Under the pieces are notes generated by a model. It was not told the origin of the DNA and ran no database searches. It saw nothing but the letters and a program-made list of their open reading frames with translations. Positions 1 through 8,338 of a stretch of DNA of 64,000 nt are shown piece after piece; positions within the stretch are counted from its first letter, which is position 1; every line of letters begins with the position of its first letter. The stretch covers positions 62,001 through 126,000 of the forward strand of contig NZ_LR701586.1 of the NCBI RefSeq assembly GCF_902498805.1. The letters are read 5' to 3'. The translations under genes were made by a program, and so were the position numbers. The stretch is from Imperialibacter sp. EC-SDR9. GTDB taxonomy: Bacteria; Bacteroidota; Bacteroidia; Cytophagales; Cyclobacteriaceae.

Positions 1-441
1 TCTCACAACATGACCGAGGACAAGGTGCAGTCGCTGGATCTCGGGGCCGACGACTACCTCACCAAGCCTTTCGACCTGCATGAGCTGAATGCCCGGATCA
101 GGTCGGTGCTTAGAAGGAAGTTGGGCGATAGCCGCCATCAGGTGGTTTCGGAATCGATCTCCGTTTATCCCAATGAGTTCAAGGCATTTGTGCATGATGT
201 GGAGCTTGAGTTGACCAAGAAGGAATTTGAGATGCTGCTTTACCTCATGTCGAACAAAAACCGCCTGATCACAAAAGAGAGCCTGGCCGCTCACCTATGG
301 GGCATAAGCATAGAGTTTTCCGATAACTACGACTACATATACACACATGTGAAAAACCTGCGAAAGAAATTAATGAACGCAGGAGCCACTGACAACATCA
401 AAAACGTTCACGGTATCGGATACCGGTTTGAAGTGGCATGA
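1..441 (+). CDS. OmpR/PhoB-family response regulator, C-terminal part (5' end outside window)
   Basis: The reading frame is open from base 1, so the start lies upstream and only the end of the receiver domain is present. The visible receiver piece carries the ADDYLTKPF motif with the conserved lysine of the phosphorylation pocket. It is followed by a complete winged-helix Trans_reg_C domain (LTKKEFEMLLYLM to HGIGYRFEV), which binds DNA when the receiver is phosphorylated. The stop overlaps the start of the downstream kinase gene by 4 nt (ATGA), so the two are translationally coupled and almost certainly form a two-component pair. An ATG at position 10 exists but lies inside the receiver domain and is not the start. 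Confidence 0.9.
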   Translation, partial: SHNMTEDKVQSLDLGADDYLTKPFDLHELNARIRSVLRRKLGDSRHQVVSESISVYPNEFKAFVHDVELELTKKEFEMLLYLMSNKNRLITKESLAAHLWGISIEFSDNYDYIYTHVKNLRKKLMNAGATDNIKNVHGIGYRFEVA

Positions 442-1697
442 GGCTGGTCGTAAAGGAACTCATCTTTAACCTCCCCGCTATTATTGTAGTGGTTGCTCTC
501 GGCGGAGGTATTTTTTACCAGTCCATCGAATCGGTACTGGAAACCAACGAGGACGAGGTGCTGAAAATAAGAAAGCAGTATATCATTGACCTGCTGGACA
601 ACTACAAAGGAGAAAGTCCTTTTATTGAGCATGCATTTGCCGATATCTACGAAATAGAAGAGGAGGAGGCCTTGCACCTGCCAGTGACGGATGTCTTCTC
701 CGATACGGTGATTAATAACCCCAAGCTGAACGAATCCATACTGTATCGCCAATTGCGGTTTCAGTACAGCACAAATGGCAGGAATTATATGGTTTGGGCA
801 CGCACTGCCGAAGTTGATAACGATCAGGTACTACAGTCGGTCATCACCACCATCGTCATCACTTGTCTTTTAATGGCTGTGGTTATCTTGTTTCTCAACT
901 TTTATTTCTTTCGAAAAATCTGGATGCCTTTCCATAGGATATTAGCTAATTTGACCCGCTTCAACCTGGATGGCTCTAGCGAATATGTGAGTGCCCCAAG
1001 CAGCGTGAAAGAGTTTCAGATGCTTGACGCCACCCTTCGTGAAATAACAAGCCGGCTTCAGAGTGAGTACGACGAGCTGAAGGATTTCACCTCCTACCTT
1101 ACCCACGAACTGCAAACACCCCTTGCGGTGGTCAATGGAAGGATCGACCTGCTCATTCAGGACAAGAGCCTGAGCGAAGACCAGCTAAGGAGCCTGGTGG
1201 CCATTCGCAATACTATTCAAGGCATCAGCGAGTTTGAGAAAACTCTCATTTTCCTGAAGAGAATAGAGCTGGGGCAGTTTAACCAAATGGGTCACATTGA
1301 CTTCTCAGCCACGCTGACATCCAAACTTGAGCAAACGGAGGAGCTGATCAAGCTGAAGAAGATTAGCCTGAAGGCCGACATTGTGCCGAACGTGATGCTT
1401 GATATACATCCGCAACTAATAGATACGCTGCTGAACAACATCATTTCGAACAGTATTCGTCACAACATCAAGAATGGCTTTATTGAGGTGAAGCTGACGC
1501 CAAGGGAGTTAAAAGTTACTAACAGCACCCGTGAGGTCGGAGAGTTGTCTCACGAGGGCGCCGATTTTATTTCTGTCAGGGGGCTGGGAGTAGGAGCGTC
1601 TATTATCAAAGCCATTTGCAACAGGCATCAGCTCAATTTTAAGGTCGTTCAGGAAGACAATGCCTACAGCCTGGTCATTGGTCTCCATCCGGGCTAG
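438..1697 (+). CDS. Membrane sensor histidine kinase with reduced ATP-binding domain
   Basis: This 419-residue kinase is coupled to the preceding response regulator by an ATGA overlap and is its likely partner. It has an N-terminal membrane segment (about residues 8-28), a periplasmic sensing region, a second membrane segment (about 135-158) and a DHp helix with H223 in the THELQTPLAVV box. An N-box (NNIISNSIRHN) and a glycine-rich GLGVGASIIKAIC segment mark the ATPase domain. The DxGxG (G1) motif normally between these two is not visible; the sequence there reads VTNSTREVG. The domain is therefore short or atypical, and catalytic strength is uncertain. The ligand is unknown. Confidence 0.88.
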   Translation: MRLVVKELIFNLPAIIVVVALGGGIFYQSIESVLETNEDEVLKIRKQYIIDLLDNYKGESPFIEHAFADIYEIEEEEALHLPVTDVFSDTVINNPKLNESILYRQLRFQYSTNGRNYMVWARTAEVDNDQVLQSVITTIVITCLLMAVVILFLNFYFFRKIWMPFHRILANLTRFNLDGSSEYVSAPSSVKEFQMLDATLREITSRLQSEYDELKDFTSYLTHELQTPLAVVNGRIDLLIQDKSLSEDQLRSLVAIRNTIQGISEFEKTLIFLKRIELGQFNQMGHIDFSATLTSKLEQTEELIKLKKISLKADIVPNVMLDIHPQLIDTLLNNIISNSIRHNIKNGFIEVKLTPRELKVTNSTREVGELSHEGADFISVRGLGVGASIIKAICNRHQLNFKVVQEDNAYSLVIGLHPG

Positions 1698-1782
1698 AGT
1701 GAGATTTTTCCGGTCGGCCATGAAATAGAGAAAGCCGTCCGTTTTGGACAGCTTTCTCTCGTCTGCTTTCAAACTATTAGTT

Positions 1783-4515
1783 TTATTCTGATCTCAACGA
1801 CTTCACCGGGTTCACGCTGGCGGCTGTGAACGACTGATAGCCAACAGTCAGCCAGCCTATAACTACAGCAGTGAGGGCTGCGAGGAGGAATGTCCACACG
1901 CTGATGTCGATGCGGTACGCAAAGTTATCGAGCCACTTGTCCATGCCCCACCAGGCGGCAGGCACCGCCACAAGCACGGCAATCAGGATAAGTTTCGTAA
2001 AGTCCCTGCTCAGCAGCAGCACGATGTTGAAGATGGAAGCGCCCATCACTTTACGTACTCCAATTTCTTTGCGTTTTTGACCTGCGGTGTAAGCAGCCAG
2101 GCCAAACAGGCCAATACAAGCGATCATAATGGCCAGCGATGTGAAAATGGTGAACATGTCGCCACTGGTTTTCTCTGCGTCATAGAAGCGCTTCAGGTTT
2201 TCGTCCAGATAGTAGTAGCGCAGCGGCGTGTCTTTCGTGAACTGGTTCCATGTTGCTTCCACGCCAGCCAGAGAAGCTTTCAATTCGGCCGGGTCAACCT
2301 TTACTACCATTTTATTGATGAAAGTATTGGGTGAGTTGACGTGAATGATAGCCACAGGCTCCAGCCCCACATGCAACGACTGAAAATGAAAATCATTGAC
2401 CACTCCGATAATGGTATAGGTAATGTCAGTGTCGCCGCCGTTATTCACATTGATAATTTTCTTGCCTATGGGGTCTTCCAACCCGAGCTTGGACACGGTG
2501 GAGGCCGCAAGTATCATAGATAGTGAATCGTTGAAGCTCTTCGAGAACAGTCGCCCTTCCAAAAGCTCGATCTGCATCGTTTCGAAGAAGCTCTCATCTA
2601 CCGAAAGTCCTCTCGCTACCATGCTTTCTTTTTCGCCACTGCCCGGCACTCTCACTATGAACCCGGGCATTACGTCGCCTGGCATAGCCGAGGTGTAGGT
2701 GGCATTTTTCACTCCAGGCACCTTTTTGATCTCGTTCTCAAAGGTTTCGTACCGGCTTCTGATTTGAAATACGTCTGCATCCGGGTTTTGAAAATTGTCT
2801 CTGTTAACATTGAAGGCACTTTCAATCACCACCACATGATCTTTTTCGAAGCCCAGAGACTTATTGAGCATGAAGCTCATTTGGTTGAAAATGATCATGG
2901 TGCAAGAAATCAAGCCGATGGAGATAGCAAACTGAAAAACAACGAGGCCGTTGCGAAGAAAAACTCCATACTTTGATGTTTGCATCTTCCCTTTGAGCAC
3001 CGCTGCGGGCTGAAAGGAAGATAGCACGAAGGCGGGGTACACGCCGGCCAGGAAGCCAATGCAAAAAATGACCAGAACGATCACTGCAATGGTAACGGGT
3101 GCCAGCAGGAAATTTAATGTGAGTGCTCTGTGCGATACATCGGCAAAGAAAGGAAGGATAAATACCAGCGCTACCATGGCAAGCACAAAGCTGATCAAAG
3201 TAAGCAGAACCGATTCGGTGATAAACTGACCTATCAGCTGATTTCTTACCGATCCAAGCACCTTTCTAATCCCCACTTCCTTCGCCCTCTCGGTGGAGCG
3301 GGCGGTGGATAGGTTCATGAAGTTGATGCAGGCAATAAGCAGGATGAATATGGCCGCTGAAATGAAAATATATACGTAAGTGATATTGCCGTTCGCCTTT
3401 ATTTCTCCTTCAAGGTTAGAATGAAGGTAAATATCCTTCAATGGTTGAAGTGTGTAGATGTAGCCATTGCCCGCAGCGATATATTCGTCGTAAGAAATGC
3501 CATTGCGCTGCTGAATGGGGCCCGCTGCATATTTTTTCACAAACTCAGGAAACTGTTTTTCGAGGGTCGCCGGATTGGAGCCGGGTTGTAGTTTGAGGTA
3601 GGTAAGCACATCAAAGCCGATCCAGTTGGGCTGTGCAATGAACGGGAAGGTGCTCATCGACCCAATGAAGTCAAATGCCATGTGGGAGTTGCCTGGGTAG
3701 TCTTTAGCCACGGCCCTCACAATGAAATTACCCTGCCCGGTTTCCATGCTTTTGCCCATAGGCGACTCATCCCCGAAGTATTTTTTGGCCATGGATTCGG
3801 TTATGAGCAGACTGTTGGGCTCTTTCAGCGCAGTTTCAGCGTCGCCTTCTATCAACGGAATCTCCAACACCTCAAACAGCGTGCTGTCTGCGAAAAGTAT
3901 ATTTTCTTCATAAAAGTAGTTGTCGTTGTAACGCACCACAATGGGGGCAAACGCCTTTAGCAGGTTAGCAGATTGGATCACTTCAGGGAAATCCTCTTTT
4001 AGCTGAGGGCCAATGGAGTGCGGAATGAAGGCGTAGTTCACCTCTCTTTCAGGGTACACCCTTTTGAGGGCGATCCTGTACACATCGTCTTTTTGAAAAT
4101 TATCGAAGGAGAGTTCGTATTGCACAAAAATGACAATGAGCAGGCAGACAGTGATGCCTACCGCCAGGCCGAAGATGTTCACCAGCGAGTAGCCAACCTT
4201 CTTGAGGAGGCTCCTGTAAGCGATAATGATGTAATTCTTAAGCATAGTCCAATTATTAAATTGAGTTTGATTGTATTTGTTGTTCTTTTTCTTCCAGGCA
4301 AAGGGCTGACAAAACTTGAGCACATGCCACACATATTGAAGCGAGGCCAGCCTGCTGTTTTTTGCGCTGGCTGTCTCTTCAAATATTTCCCTGATGTCTC
4401 CTTCTATTTCTTCGGCCAGCTCTTCCCGGCAATACCAATGCAAGAAGCCAGTGGCCCAGGCTGGCGGCTCAGGTCTTTTATTCCCTCTGTTGTCCTTTTT
4501 TATCAAGGTAGGCAT
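1783..4515 (-). CDS. MacB/FtsX-type ABC transporter permease with N-terminal prefix domain
   Basis: The 910-residue protein begins with a cytoplasmic prefix (about residues 1-80, with WATGFLHWYCREELAEEIEGD) found in Bacteroidota permeases encoded next to PadR regulators. A membrane helix (about 105-130) follows, then a MacB-type periplasmic core, three helices of a first FtsX domain (CINFMNLSTARSTERAKEVG), a second periplasmic core, and a second FtsX domain near the C-terminus (GQKRKEIGVRKVMGAS). Such proteins form mechanotransmission-type ABC systems with a separate ATPase, which is not encoded here. The gene lies 10 nt downstream of the padR gene on the same strand, so the two are probably one transcript. 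The substrate is unknown. Confidence 0.9.
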   Translation of the reverse strand: MPTLIKKDNRGNKRPEPPAWATGFLHWYCREELAEEIEGDIREIFEETASAKNSRLASLQYVWHVLKFCQPFAWKKKNNKYNQTQFNNWTMLKNYIIIAYRSLLKKVGYSLVNIFGLAVGITVCLLIVIFVQYELSFDNFQKDDVYRIALKRVYPEREVNYAFIPHSIGPQLKEDFPEVIQSANLLKAFAPIVVRYNDNYFYEENILFADSTLFEVLEIPLIEGDAETALKEPNSLLITESMAKKYFGDESPMGKSMETGQGNFIVRAVAKDYPGNSHMAFDFIGSMSTFPFIAQPNWIGFDVLTYLKLQPGSNPATLEKQFPEFVKKYAAGPIQQRNGISYDEYIAAGNGYIYTLQPLKDIYLHSNLEGEIKANGNITYVYIFISAAIFILLIACINFMNLSTARSTERAKEVGIRKVLGSVRNQLIGQFITESVLLTLISFVLAMVALVFILPFFADVSHRALTLNFLLAPVTIAVIVLVIFCIGFLAGVYPAFVLSSFQPAAVLKGKMQTSKYGVFLRNGLVVFQFAISIGLISCTMIIFNQMSFMLNKSLGFEKDHVVVIESAFNVNRDNFQNPDADVFQIRSRYETFENEIKKVPGVKNATYTSAMPGDVMPGFIVRVPGSGEKESMVARGLSVDESFFETMQIELLEGRLFSKSFNDSLSMILAASTVSKLGLEDPIGKKIINVNNGGDTDITYTIIGVVNDFHFQSLHVGLEPVAIIHVNSPNTFINKMVVKVDPAELKASLAGVEATWNQFTKDTPLRYYYLDENLKRFYDAEKTSGDMFTIFTSLAIMIACIGLFGLAAYTAGQKRKEIGVRKVMGASIFNIVLLLSRDFTKLILIAVLVAVPAAWWGMDKWLDNFAYRIDISVWTFLLAALTAVVIGWLTVGYQSFTAASVNPVKSLRSE

Positions 4516-4525
4516 TGGTCAGATT

Positions 4526-4858
4526 TTACATCCCCTCAATAGAGAGCTGAGGAATTTCCGTCCAGTAGCTTTCTCTTAGCTCCTTGGCCTGCTCCAGCGA
4601 CTTGATGCCGAAGGCTGTTACTTTAAAAATTCGCTTTCGTTTGCCGCCTCGTTCGGGAGTGGCCTCGCCAAAAGCGGACTCCACAAAGCCTTTCGAATCA
4701 AGACGGTTCAGCGCACTGTGTATGGCACTGATGGCCACACTTCTGCCAGCTTTTTTCCTGATCTCTTTTTGTATGGCAACTCCGTAGGCTTCTTCATTGA
4801 GCAAAGCAACCGTGAGCAATATCAATTCTTCAAATTCTCCAAGATGTGTTCCCTTCAT
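4526..4858 (-). CDS. PadR-family transcriptional regulator
   Basis: A 110-residue protein with the compact PadR winged helix: LGEFEELILLTVALLNEEAYG forms the first helices, AISAIHSALNRLDSKGFV the recognition helix and wing entry, and GGKRKRIFKVTAFG the beta wing. In this family short PadR proteins act as ligand-responsive repressors of an adjacent transporter operon. Here it is the first gene of a two-gene unit with the large ABC permease. Autoregulation is likely by analogy; no operator was identified in the upstream region. The 287-nt region between this gene and hsp20 contains no other gene. Confidence 0.92.
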   Translation of the reverse strand: MKGTHLGEFEELILLTVALLNEEAYGVAIQKEIRKKAGRSVAISAIHSALNRLDSKGFVESAFGEATPERGGKRKRIFKVTAFGIKSLEQAKELRESYWTEIPQLSIEGM

Positions 4859-5132
4859 GATCGGTAGTGTAATGACTTAAAAACGTTGTAACTCCGTTTA
4901 TGTCCTCTTTTTACGGCGCTGGCACCCTGAGGTTCTATTATTTTTCATATATGTAGAAAATATAGGAAAAATTCACCAAACAGGCACCTTTCGTGCTGGT
5001 ATTTAGCCACAAATTAATTTACTGATTGCCACAGTATCTGTAAGACAGGTATGAGGAAAATCATAGCAGCCTGCTGTTCTAAATCATTTTAGGGGCAAGG
5101 TTTTGGTGCCACTTTTGGGTATAACATTAACA

Positions 5133-5139
5133 CAAGGAG
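5133..5139 (+). promoter_or_regulatory. Strong Shine-Dalgarno sequence of the hsp20 gene
   Basis: AAGGAGG lies 6 nt before the ATG at 5146, an essentially perfect match to the 16S rRNA tail. Most genes in this window have no such site, as usual for Bacteroidota, so this one stands out and fixes the start codon. Confidence 0.75.
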
Positions 5140-5145
5140 GTAGCT

Positions 5146-5577
5146 ATGACACTCGTCAAAAGAAACGGCAGCCTGCCAATGATAGACTCGCTGCTGACTG
5201 ATTTATGGGACACCGAGAAATTCTTTGGGGATGATTTCCTCCAAAGACCGTTGTTGCCCGCTGTGAACATTAAGGAAACCGACAAAGGCTATGAAATAGA
5301 AATGGCTGCGCCCGGTTTCAAAAAAGATGATTTCAGGGTTTCCATTGAAAAGGGAATGCTGACAGTGACATCTGAACGTAAGGAGGAGAACGAAGAGAAA
5401 AAACCCAACTACACCAGAAGAGAGTTTTTTCAAACCAACTTCAAGCGCTCCTTTTCCTTGCCTGAGGATGTCAATGAAGAAAAAGTACACGCTGAGTACA
5501 AAAATGGAGTCCTGCAACTCCAGCTCAACAAAATGGCTGAGCCAGCGAAACCGGTGAGGAAAGTGCTGGTTGAGTAA
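5146..5577 (+). CDS. hsp20: Small heat shock protein (Hsp20/alpha-crystallin family)
   Basis: This 143-residue protein is an ATP-independent holdase that keeps unfolding proteins soluble. The alpha-crystallin domain spans about residues 35-135: LPAVNIKETDKGYEIEMAAP opens it, FKKDDFRVSIEKGMLTV gives the dimer-forming strands, and YKNGVLQLQLNK (A-x-x-x-G-V-L motif as EYKNGVL) closes it. The length is normal for the family. The start at 5146 is supported by a strong ribosome binding site 6 nt upstream. The gene is monocistronic and ends in a good intrinsic terminator. Heat-inducible expression is expected from the family; no obvious heat-shock promoter was recognised. Confidence 0.95.
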   Translation: MTLVKRNGSLPMIDSLLTDLWDTEKFFGDDFLQRPLLPAVNIKETDKGYEIEMAAPGFKKDDFRVSIEKGMLTVTSERKEENEEKKPNYTRREFFQTNFKRSFSLPEDVNEEKVHAEYKNGVLQLQLNKMAEPAKPVRKVLVE

Positions 5578-5603
5578 TAATTTTTTTGGGATGATGGTTG
5601 TGA

Positions 5604-5638
5604 GCAGTCCCGTCTTTGTGACGGGATTGCTTTTTTTT
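5604..5638 (+). terminator. Intrinsic terminator of hsp20
   Basis: A GC-rich hairpin (GTCCCGTC, loop TTTGT, GACGGGAT) with outer pairs from GCA/TGC is followed by a run of eight T residues. It lies 26 nt after the hsp20 stop codon. Confidence 0.9.
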
Positions 5639-5745
5639 ATTCCATTGGCTAAGCACCGTTAGCCAGGCGCAGAGTATGGATCAAGCGGAAAATCTGGGGA
5701 GTAAGACGCTGAAATAACCTTGTAACATTTGGCGAATGATAGACA

Positions 5746-5799
5746 ATAAAGAAGCAAAAGGTCCAGGCGGGACGCACTGAACCAGTTTTGCTTCTTTAT
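5746..5799. repeat. Long imperfect hairpin with perfect 14-bp arms
   Basis: ATAAAGAAGCAAAA (5746-5759) is exactly complementary to TTTTGCTTCTTTAT (5786-5799). Just inside, GGT and CAG pair with CTG and ACC after small bulges, giving a stem of about 20 bp. It stands alone between the hsp20 terminator and the DUF6702 gene and is not followed by a T-run on either strand. Its function is unknown; it could be a small mobile remnant or an RNA processing structure. Confidence 0.6.
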
Positions 5800-5870
5800 G
5801 TAATGACATAATTCTCTTGTCAAAAGAGTTAATCCCCAGAAATATTGCTTGATCCCAAAGTATATTTTTT

Positions 5871-6353
5871 GTGCTATCTTGTAATGTGCAAGTGCTAATT
5901 TTCATCATAGGATTTTTTGGAGCCGACCACGGTCTCTACGTGTCGGTGACCAACGTGAAGTATGCAGGCAACGATACCTGGGAGGTAAGCTGCCGGCTTT
6001 TTAATACTGACCTGGAGGATGCTATTCGGGATTTCTCGGGAGAAAGTGTTTCGCTTCGAACCGATGGCGATATCAAAAAATCGGAAGCGCTTGTTGCCAG
6101 TTATATCAAAGCTAAGGTGCATTTCATCACTCAGCAGGGAAACGAGCTTGCACTGAAATGGGTAAGCGGCAGTGCAGAAAACGATACTGTTTGGTCATAC
6201 TTCATTGTAGAGGGGATGTCGATTGACGTGGTGGAGAATAGCCTGCTGGTCGAGCTTTTCAGCGACCAGGAAAATGTGGTTGCCATCGAAAAGAATGGAG
6301 AGAAACGATACCTGCGATTCAATACCGGCGTCAAACGGCTTCAACTTGAATAG
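5871..6353 (+). CDS. DUF6702 family protein (exported, unknown function)
   Basis: This protein of about 160 residues has a hydrophobic N-terminus (VLIFIIGFFG) and then HGLYVSVTNVKYAGN and WEVSCRLFNTDLEDAI, a pattern I recognise from the DUF6702 proteins of Bacteroidota. Those begin with a signal peptide and a short beta-strand domain of unknown role. No catalytic residues can be named. The start is uncertain: GTG at 5871 or GTG at 5886 both give a signal peptide. It converges on the M20 amidohydrolase gene with only 6 nt between the stops, so the two transcripts must overlap. Confidence 0.7.
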   Translation: MLSCNVQVLIFIIGFFGADHGLYVSVTNVKYAGNDTWEVSCRLFNTDLEDAIRDFSGESVSLRTDGDIKKSEALVASYIKAKVHFITQQGNELALKWVSGSAENDTVWSYFIVEGMSIDVVENSLLVELFSDQENVVAIEKNGEKRYLRFNTGVKRLQLE

Positions 6354-6359
6354 CTTTTG

Positions 6360-7688
6360 CTATTTCCCGCCTTTGAACAAATCAAGCAGGCCAGTGCTGG
6401 TTACCTTCACGCCCGTTGCTATCGATGTTTCAATAGCTGGGTAGTAAAATGGTGAATGAAGGCCGGGCAATGACATTTCGCCTTTTGCCACTTTCGCTGT
6501 TCTTTCTGCTGGCACTGTGCCCAGCCAGAAGAGTGTAGTGGGTACCTTATGCTCCGTTTTTCCATACCTCGAAAAGTCCTCAGCCACCATTTGTGGTTCT
6601 GCTGCCACCACATTGTCTGCTCCAATCGCCTTGACAGCGGCCGCTGATAACCGGTCGACCAATGCTTCATTGTTAAAGTTGGCCGGGGTGAAAGTCTCGG
6701 GGATGATTACCTCTGGGTATTTGTCTTCAGGAAGTCCGGCTGAGATCGCCACACCCCTGGCTATTTCTTTGATTCTCTGGTGAATTTTTAACCTTACTTC
6801 TTCTGTGAAAGTTCTTACGGTGAGCTCCAGGGTCACTTCATCAGGTATAATATTGTATTTGGTGCCGCCCTTAATAACCCCAACCGTCACCACTGCATTG
6901 TCGAGCGGGTTCAGGTTTCTGCTCACAATAGTTTGGAGCTCCATTACCAGCATAGAGGCCATTACCACCGGGTCAATCGACATGTGAGGCGAGGCCCCGT
7001 GAGCACCCTGGCCAAATACTTTGATGCTGATGGCCTCTGCGTTGGCCATGGTATAACCTTTGCCAAAGCCAACTTTGCCTGTTGGTATAGTGGGGCTACA
7101 GTGAAGACCTACTCCGTAATCCGGCACCGGAAACTTCTCGTACAGGCCAGCCTCCAGCATGAGCTTGGCGCCCGCACCAATTTCTTCAGCAGGCTGTCCA
7201 ATCATCACCAGCGTTCCTTTCCATTGACTTTTCATATCCACCATCGCCTTGGCCGTGCCCAGCCACACGGTCATGTGCATGTCGTGTCCGCAGGAATGCA
7301 TAGTGCTCACTTGTCCTCCCGTGCCATCAGCTACAACCACCTGACTGGCGTAGTCAAGGCCGGTTTTTTCGACCATAGGCAAAGCATCCATATCGGTGCG
7401 ATACAACACTGTAGGCCCTTTGCCGTTTTTCAACACACCCACCACGCCGTAGCCACCCATGTTTTCTGTCACTTCAAAGCCAAGCTTACGCAGCTCAGCA
7501 GCCAGCGTTTTTGAGGTTTGCTTTTCAGCCAGCGAGAGCTCGGGGCTTTGGTGCCTGTCAAGGTAAAATGCTTTAAGCTCAGCCATGTGATCAGCGACAA
7601 AGGCATCGAGCGCCTGACTGCCGGGGCCTGAAGCAAGCAGGGAAGACGTTATGAACAGAGATGTGAGGAAAAGAGAAGCTTTGCGCAT
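6360..7688 (-). CDS. Exported M20-family amidohydrolase/peptidase
   Basis: A 442-residue metal-dependent hydrolase of the M20D (aminoacylase/hippurate hydrolase-like) group with a signal peptide (MRKASLFLTSLFITSSLLAS). Metal and catalytic motifs are intact: YRTDMDALPM, HSCGHDMHMT, the glutamate pair in QPAEEIGAG, LHCSPTIP, and GLHSPFYYP near the C-terminus. The inserted dimerisation domain lies at about residues 225-340 (GQGAHGASPHMSIDP). It is expected to cleave acyl or aminoacyl amides in the periplasm. It is a single-gene unit with a promoter candidate just upstream. The exact substrate cannot be told from sequence. Confidence 0.93.
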   Translation of the reverse strand: MRKASLFLTSLFITSSLLASGPGSQALDAFVADHMAELKAFYLDRHQSPELSLAEKQTSKTLAAELRKLGFEVTENMGGYGVVGVLKNGKGPTVLYRTDMDALPMVEKTGLDYASQVVVADGTGGQVSTMHSCGHDMHMTVWLGTAKAMVDMKSQWKGTLVMIGQPAEEIGAGAKLMLEAGLYEKFPVPDYGVGLHCSPTIPTGKVGFGKGYTMANAEAISIKVFGQGAHGASPHMSIDPVVMASMLVMELQTIVSRNLNPLDNAVVTVGVIKGGTKYNIIPDEVTLELTVRTFTEEVRLKIHQRIKEIARGVAISAGLPEDKYPEVIIPETFTPANFNNEALVDRLSAAAVKAIGADNVVAAEPQMVAEDFSRYGKTEHKVPTTLFWLGTVPAERTAKVAKGEMSLPGLHSPFYYPAIETSIATGVKVTSTGLLDLFKGGK

Positions 7689-7709
7689 TGGTGGGTCATT
7701 AATGAAACA

Positions 7710-7740
7710 GTAAAGTACTTCATGAATGGCGGATTCTCAA
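7710..7740 (-). promoter_or_regulatory. Promoter candidate for the M20 amidohydrolase gene
   Basis: On the minus strand TTG (7740-7738), a 20-nt spacer and TACTTTAC (7717-7710) resemble the Bacteroidota TTG/TAnnTTTG promoter with one mismatch in the -7 box. The box ends 21 nt before the start codon. Confidence 0.45.
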
Positions 7741-7765
7741 ATCCAATTTGATAATCGGGGGGGTG

Positions 7766-7797
7766 AAAAAAAGAAGGCCGCCAATTGGCAGCCTTCT
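7766..7797 (-). terminator. Intrinsic terminator of the lipoprotein gene
   Basis: On the minus strand GAAGGCTGCC, loop AATT and GGCGGCCTTC form a strong stem followed by seven T residues. It lies about 33 nt after the stop of the lipoprotein gene at 7830. Confidence 0.9.
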
Positions 7798-7829
7798 AAT
7801 AAATATAGCTGACTAAAACATTCCCTAAC

Positions 7830-8270
7830 TCAATTGCTTGCTTTAACTGCCGTTACTTCCACCCAGTAGTCCGACTCCTTTACTTCTTCAATGCTGGTTC
7901 CCGGATAAGGGAATACATTCACTAATGTTATTTCATAGCCCAACACAACGGCCGATGTCTTTGGGTCTTGTGGGTTAGTAGTCAGGGTGAAAGTTTCCGT
8001 TTTTGACTCAACCCGTGCTTGCATTTCAACAGTTACCATGCCTTGCCATATGCACATGGCATTGGCCGGACACCGTGAATCTTCTACAAGCTTCTTAAAA
8101 GTGAGTTGCTCTCCAGCGGTGGAAGTAATGGTTTCTCCCAGCTTAATCGCCAAGGTGTCGGAAGCTGTTTCCGTTCCTTCCAGAGCTGAATTGATCTCTT
8201 CCTTTCCGCAGCTCATGCCTACGCAGACGATGGCTACAAAGACGCCAATAATTCCTAATGCCTTCTTCAT
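7830..8270 (-). CDS. Lipoprotein of unknown function with SRCPxxxxCxWQG motif
   Basis: A 146-residue protein with a lipobox (VGMSC, cysteine about residue 21) that predicts lipid anchoring. The mature part is a small beta-rich domain. It contains SRCPANAMCIWQG (about residues 66-78), a pattern with two cysteines seen in a widespread family of small exported proteins of unknown role; the cysteines could form a disulfide. It is followed by its own terminator and lies 68 nt downstream of the 914-residue protein gene on the same strand. No function can be assigned. Confidence 0.8.
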   Translation of the reverse strand: MKKALGIIGVFVAIVCVGMSCGKEEINSALEGTETASDTLAIKLGETITSTAGEQLTFKKLVEDSRCPANAMCIWQGMVTVEMQARVESKTETFTLTTNPQDPKTSAVVLGYEITLVNVFPYPGTSIEEVKESDYWVEVTAVKASN

Positions 8271-8338
8271 ATCAAAAAATGTTTCCTAAAGGACAGCCGA
8301 ATCAAAGAATAGGTTGGAGGCAGCAAAAGAAAACTACA

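Noticed and set aside
4018-4542. A 174-codon plus-strand frame opposite the ABC permease gene.
   Set aside because: Antisense shadow of a well-supported FtsX-type gene.
6933-7514. A 193-codon plus-strand frame opposite the M20 amidohydrolase.
   Set aside because: Antisense shadow; the minus-strand gene has signal peptide and all metal motifs.
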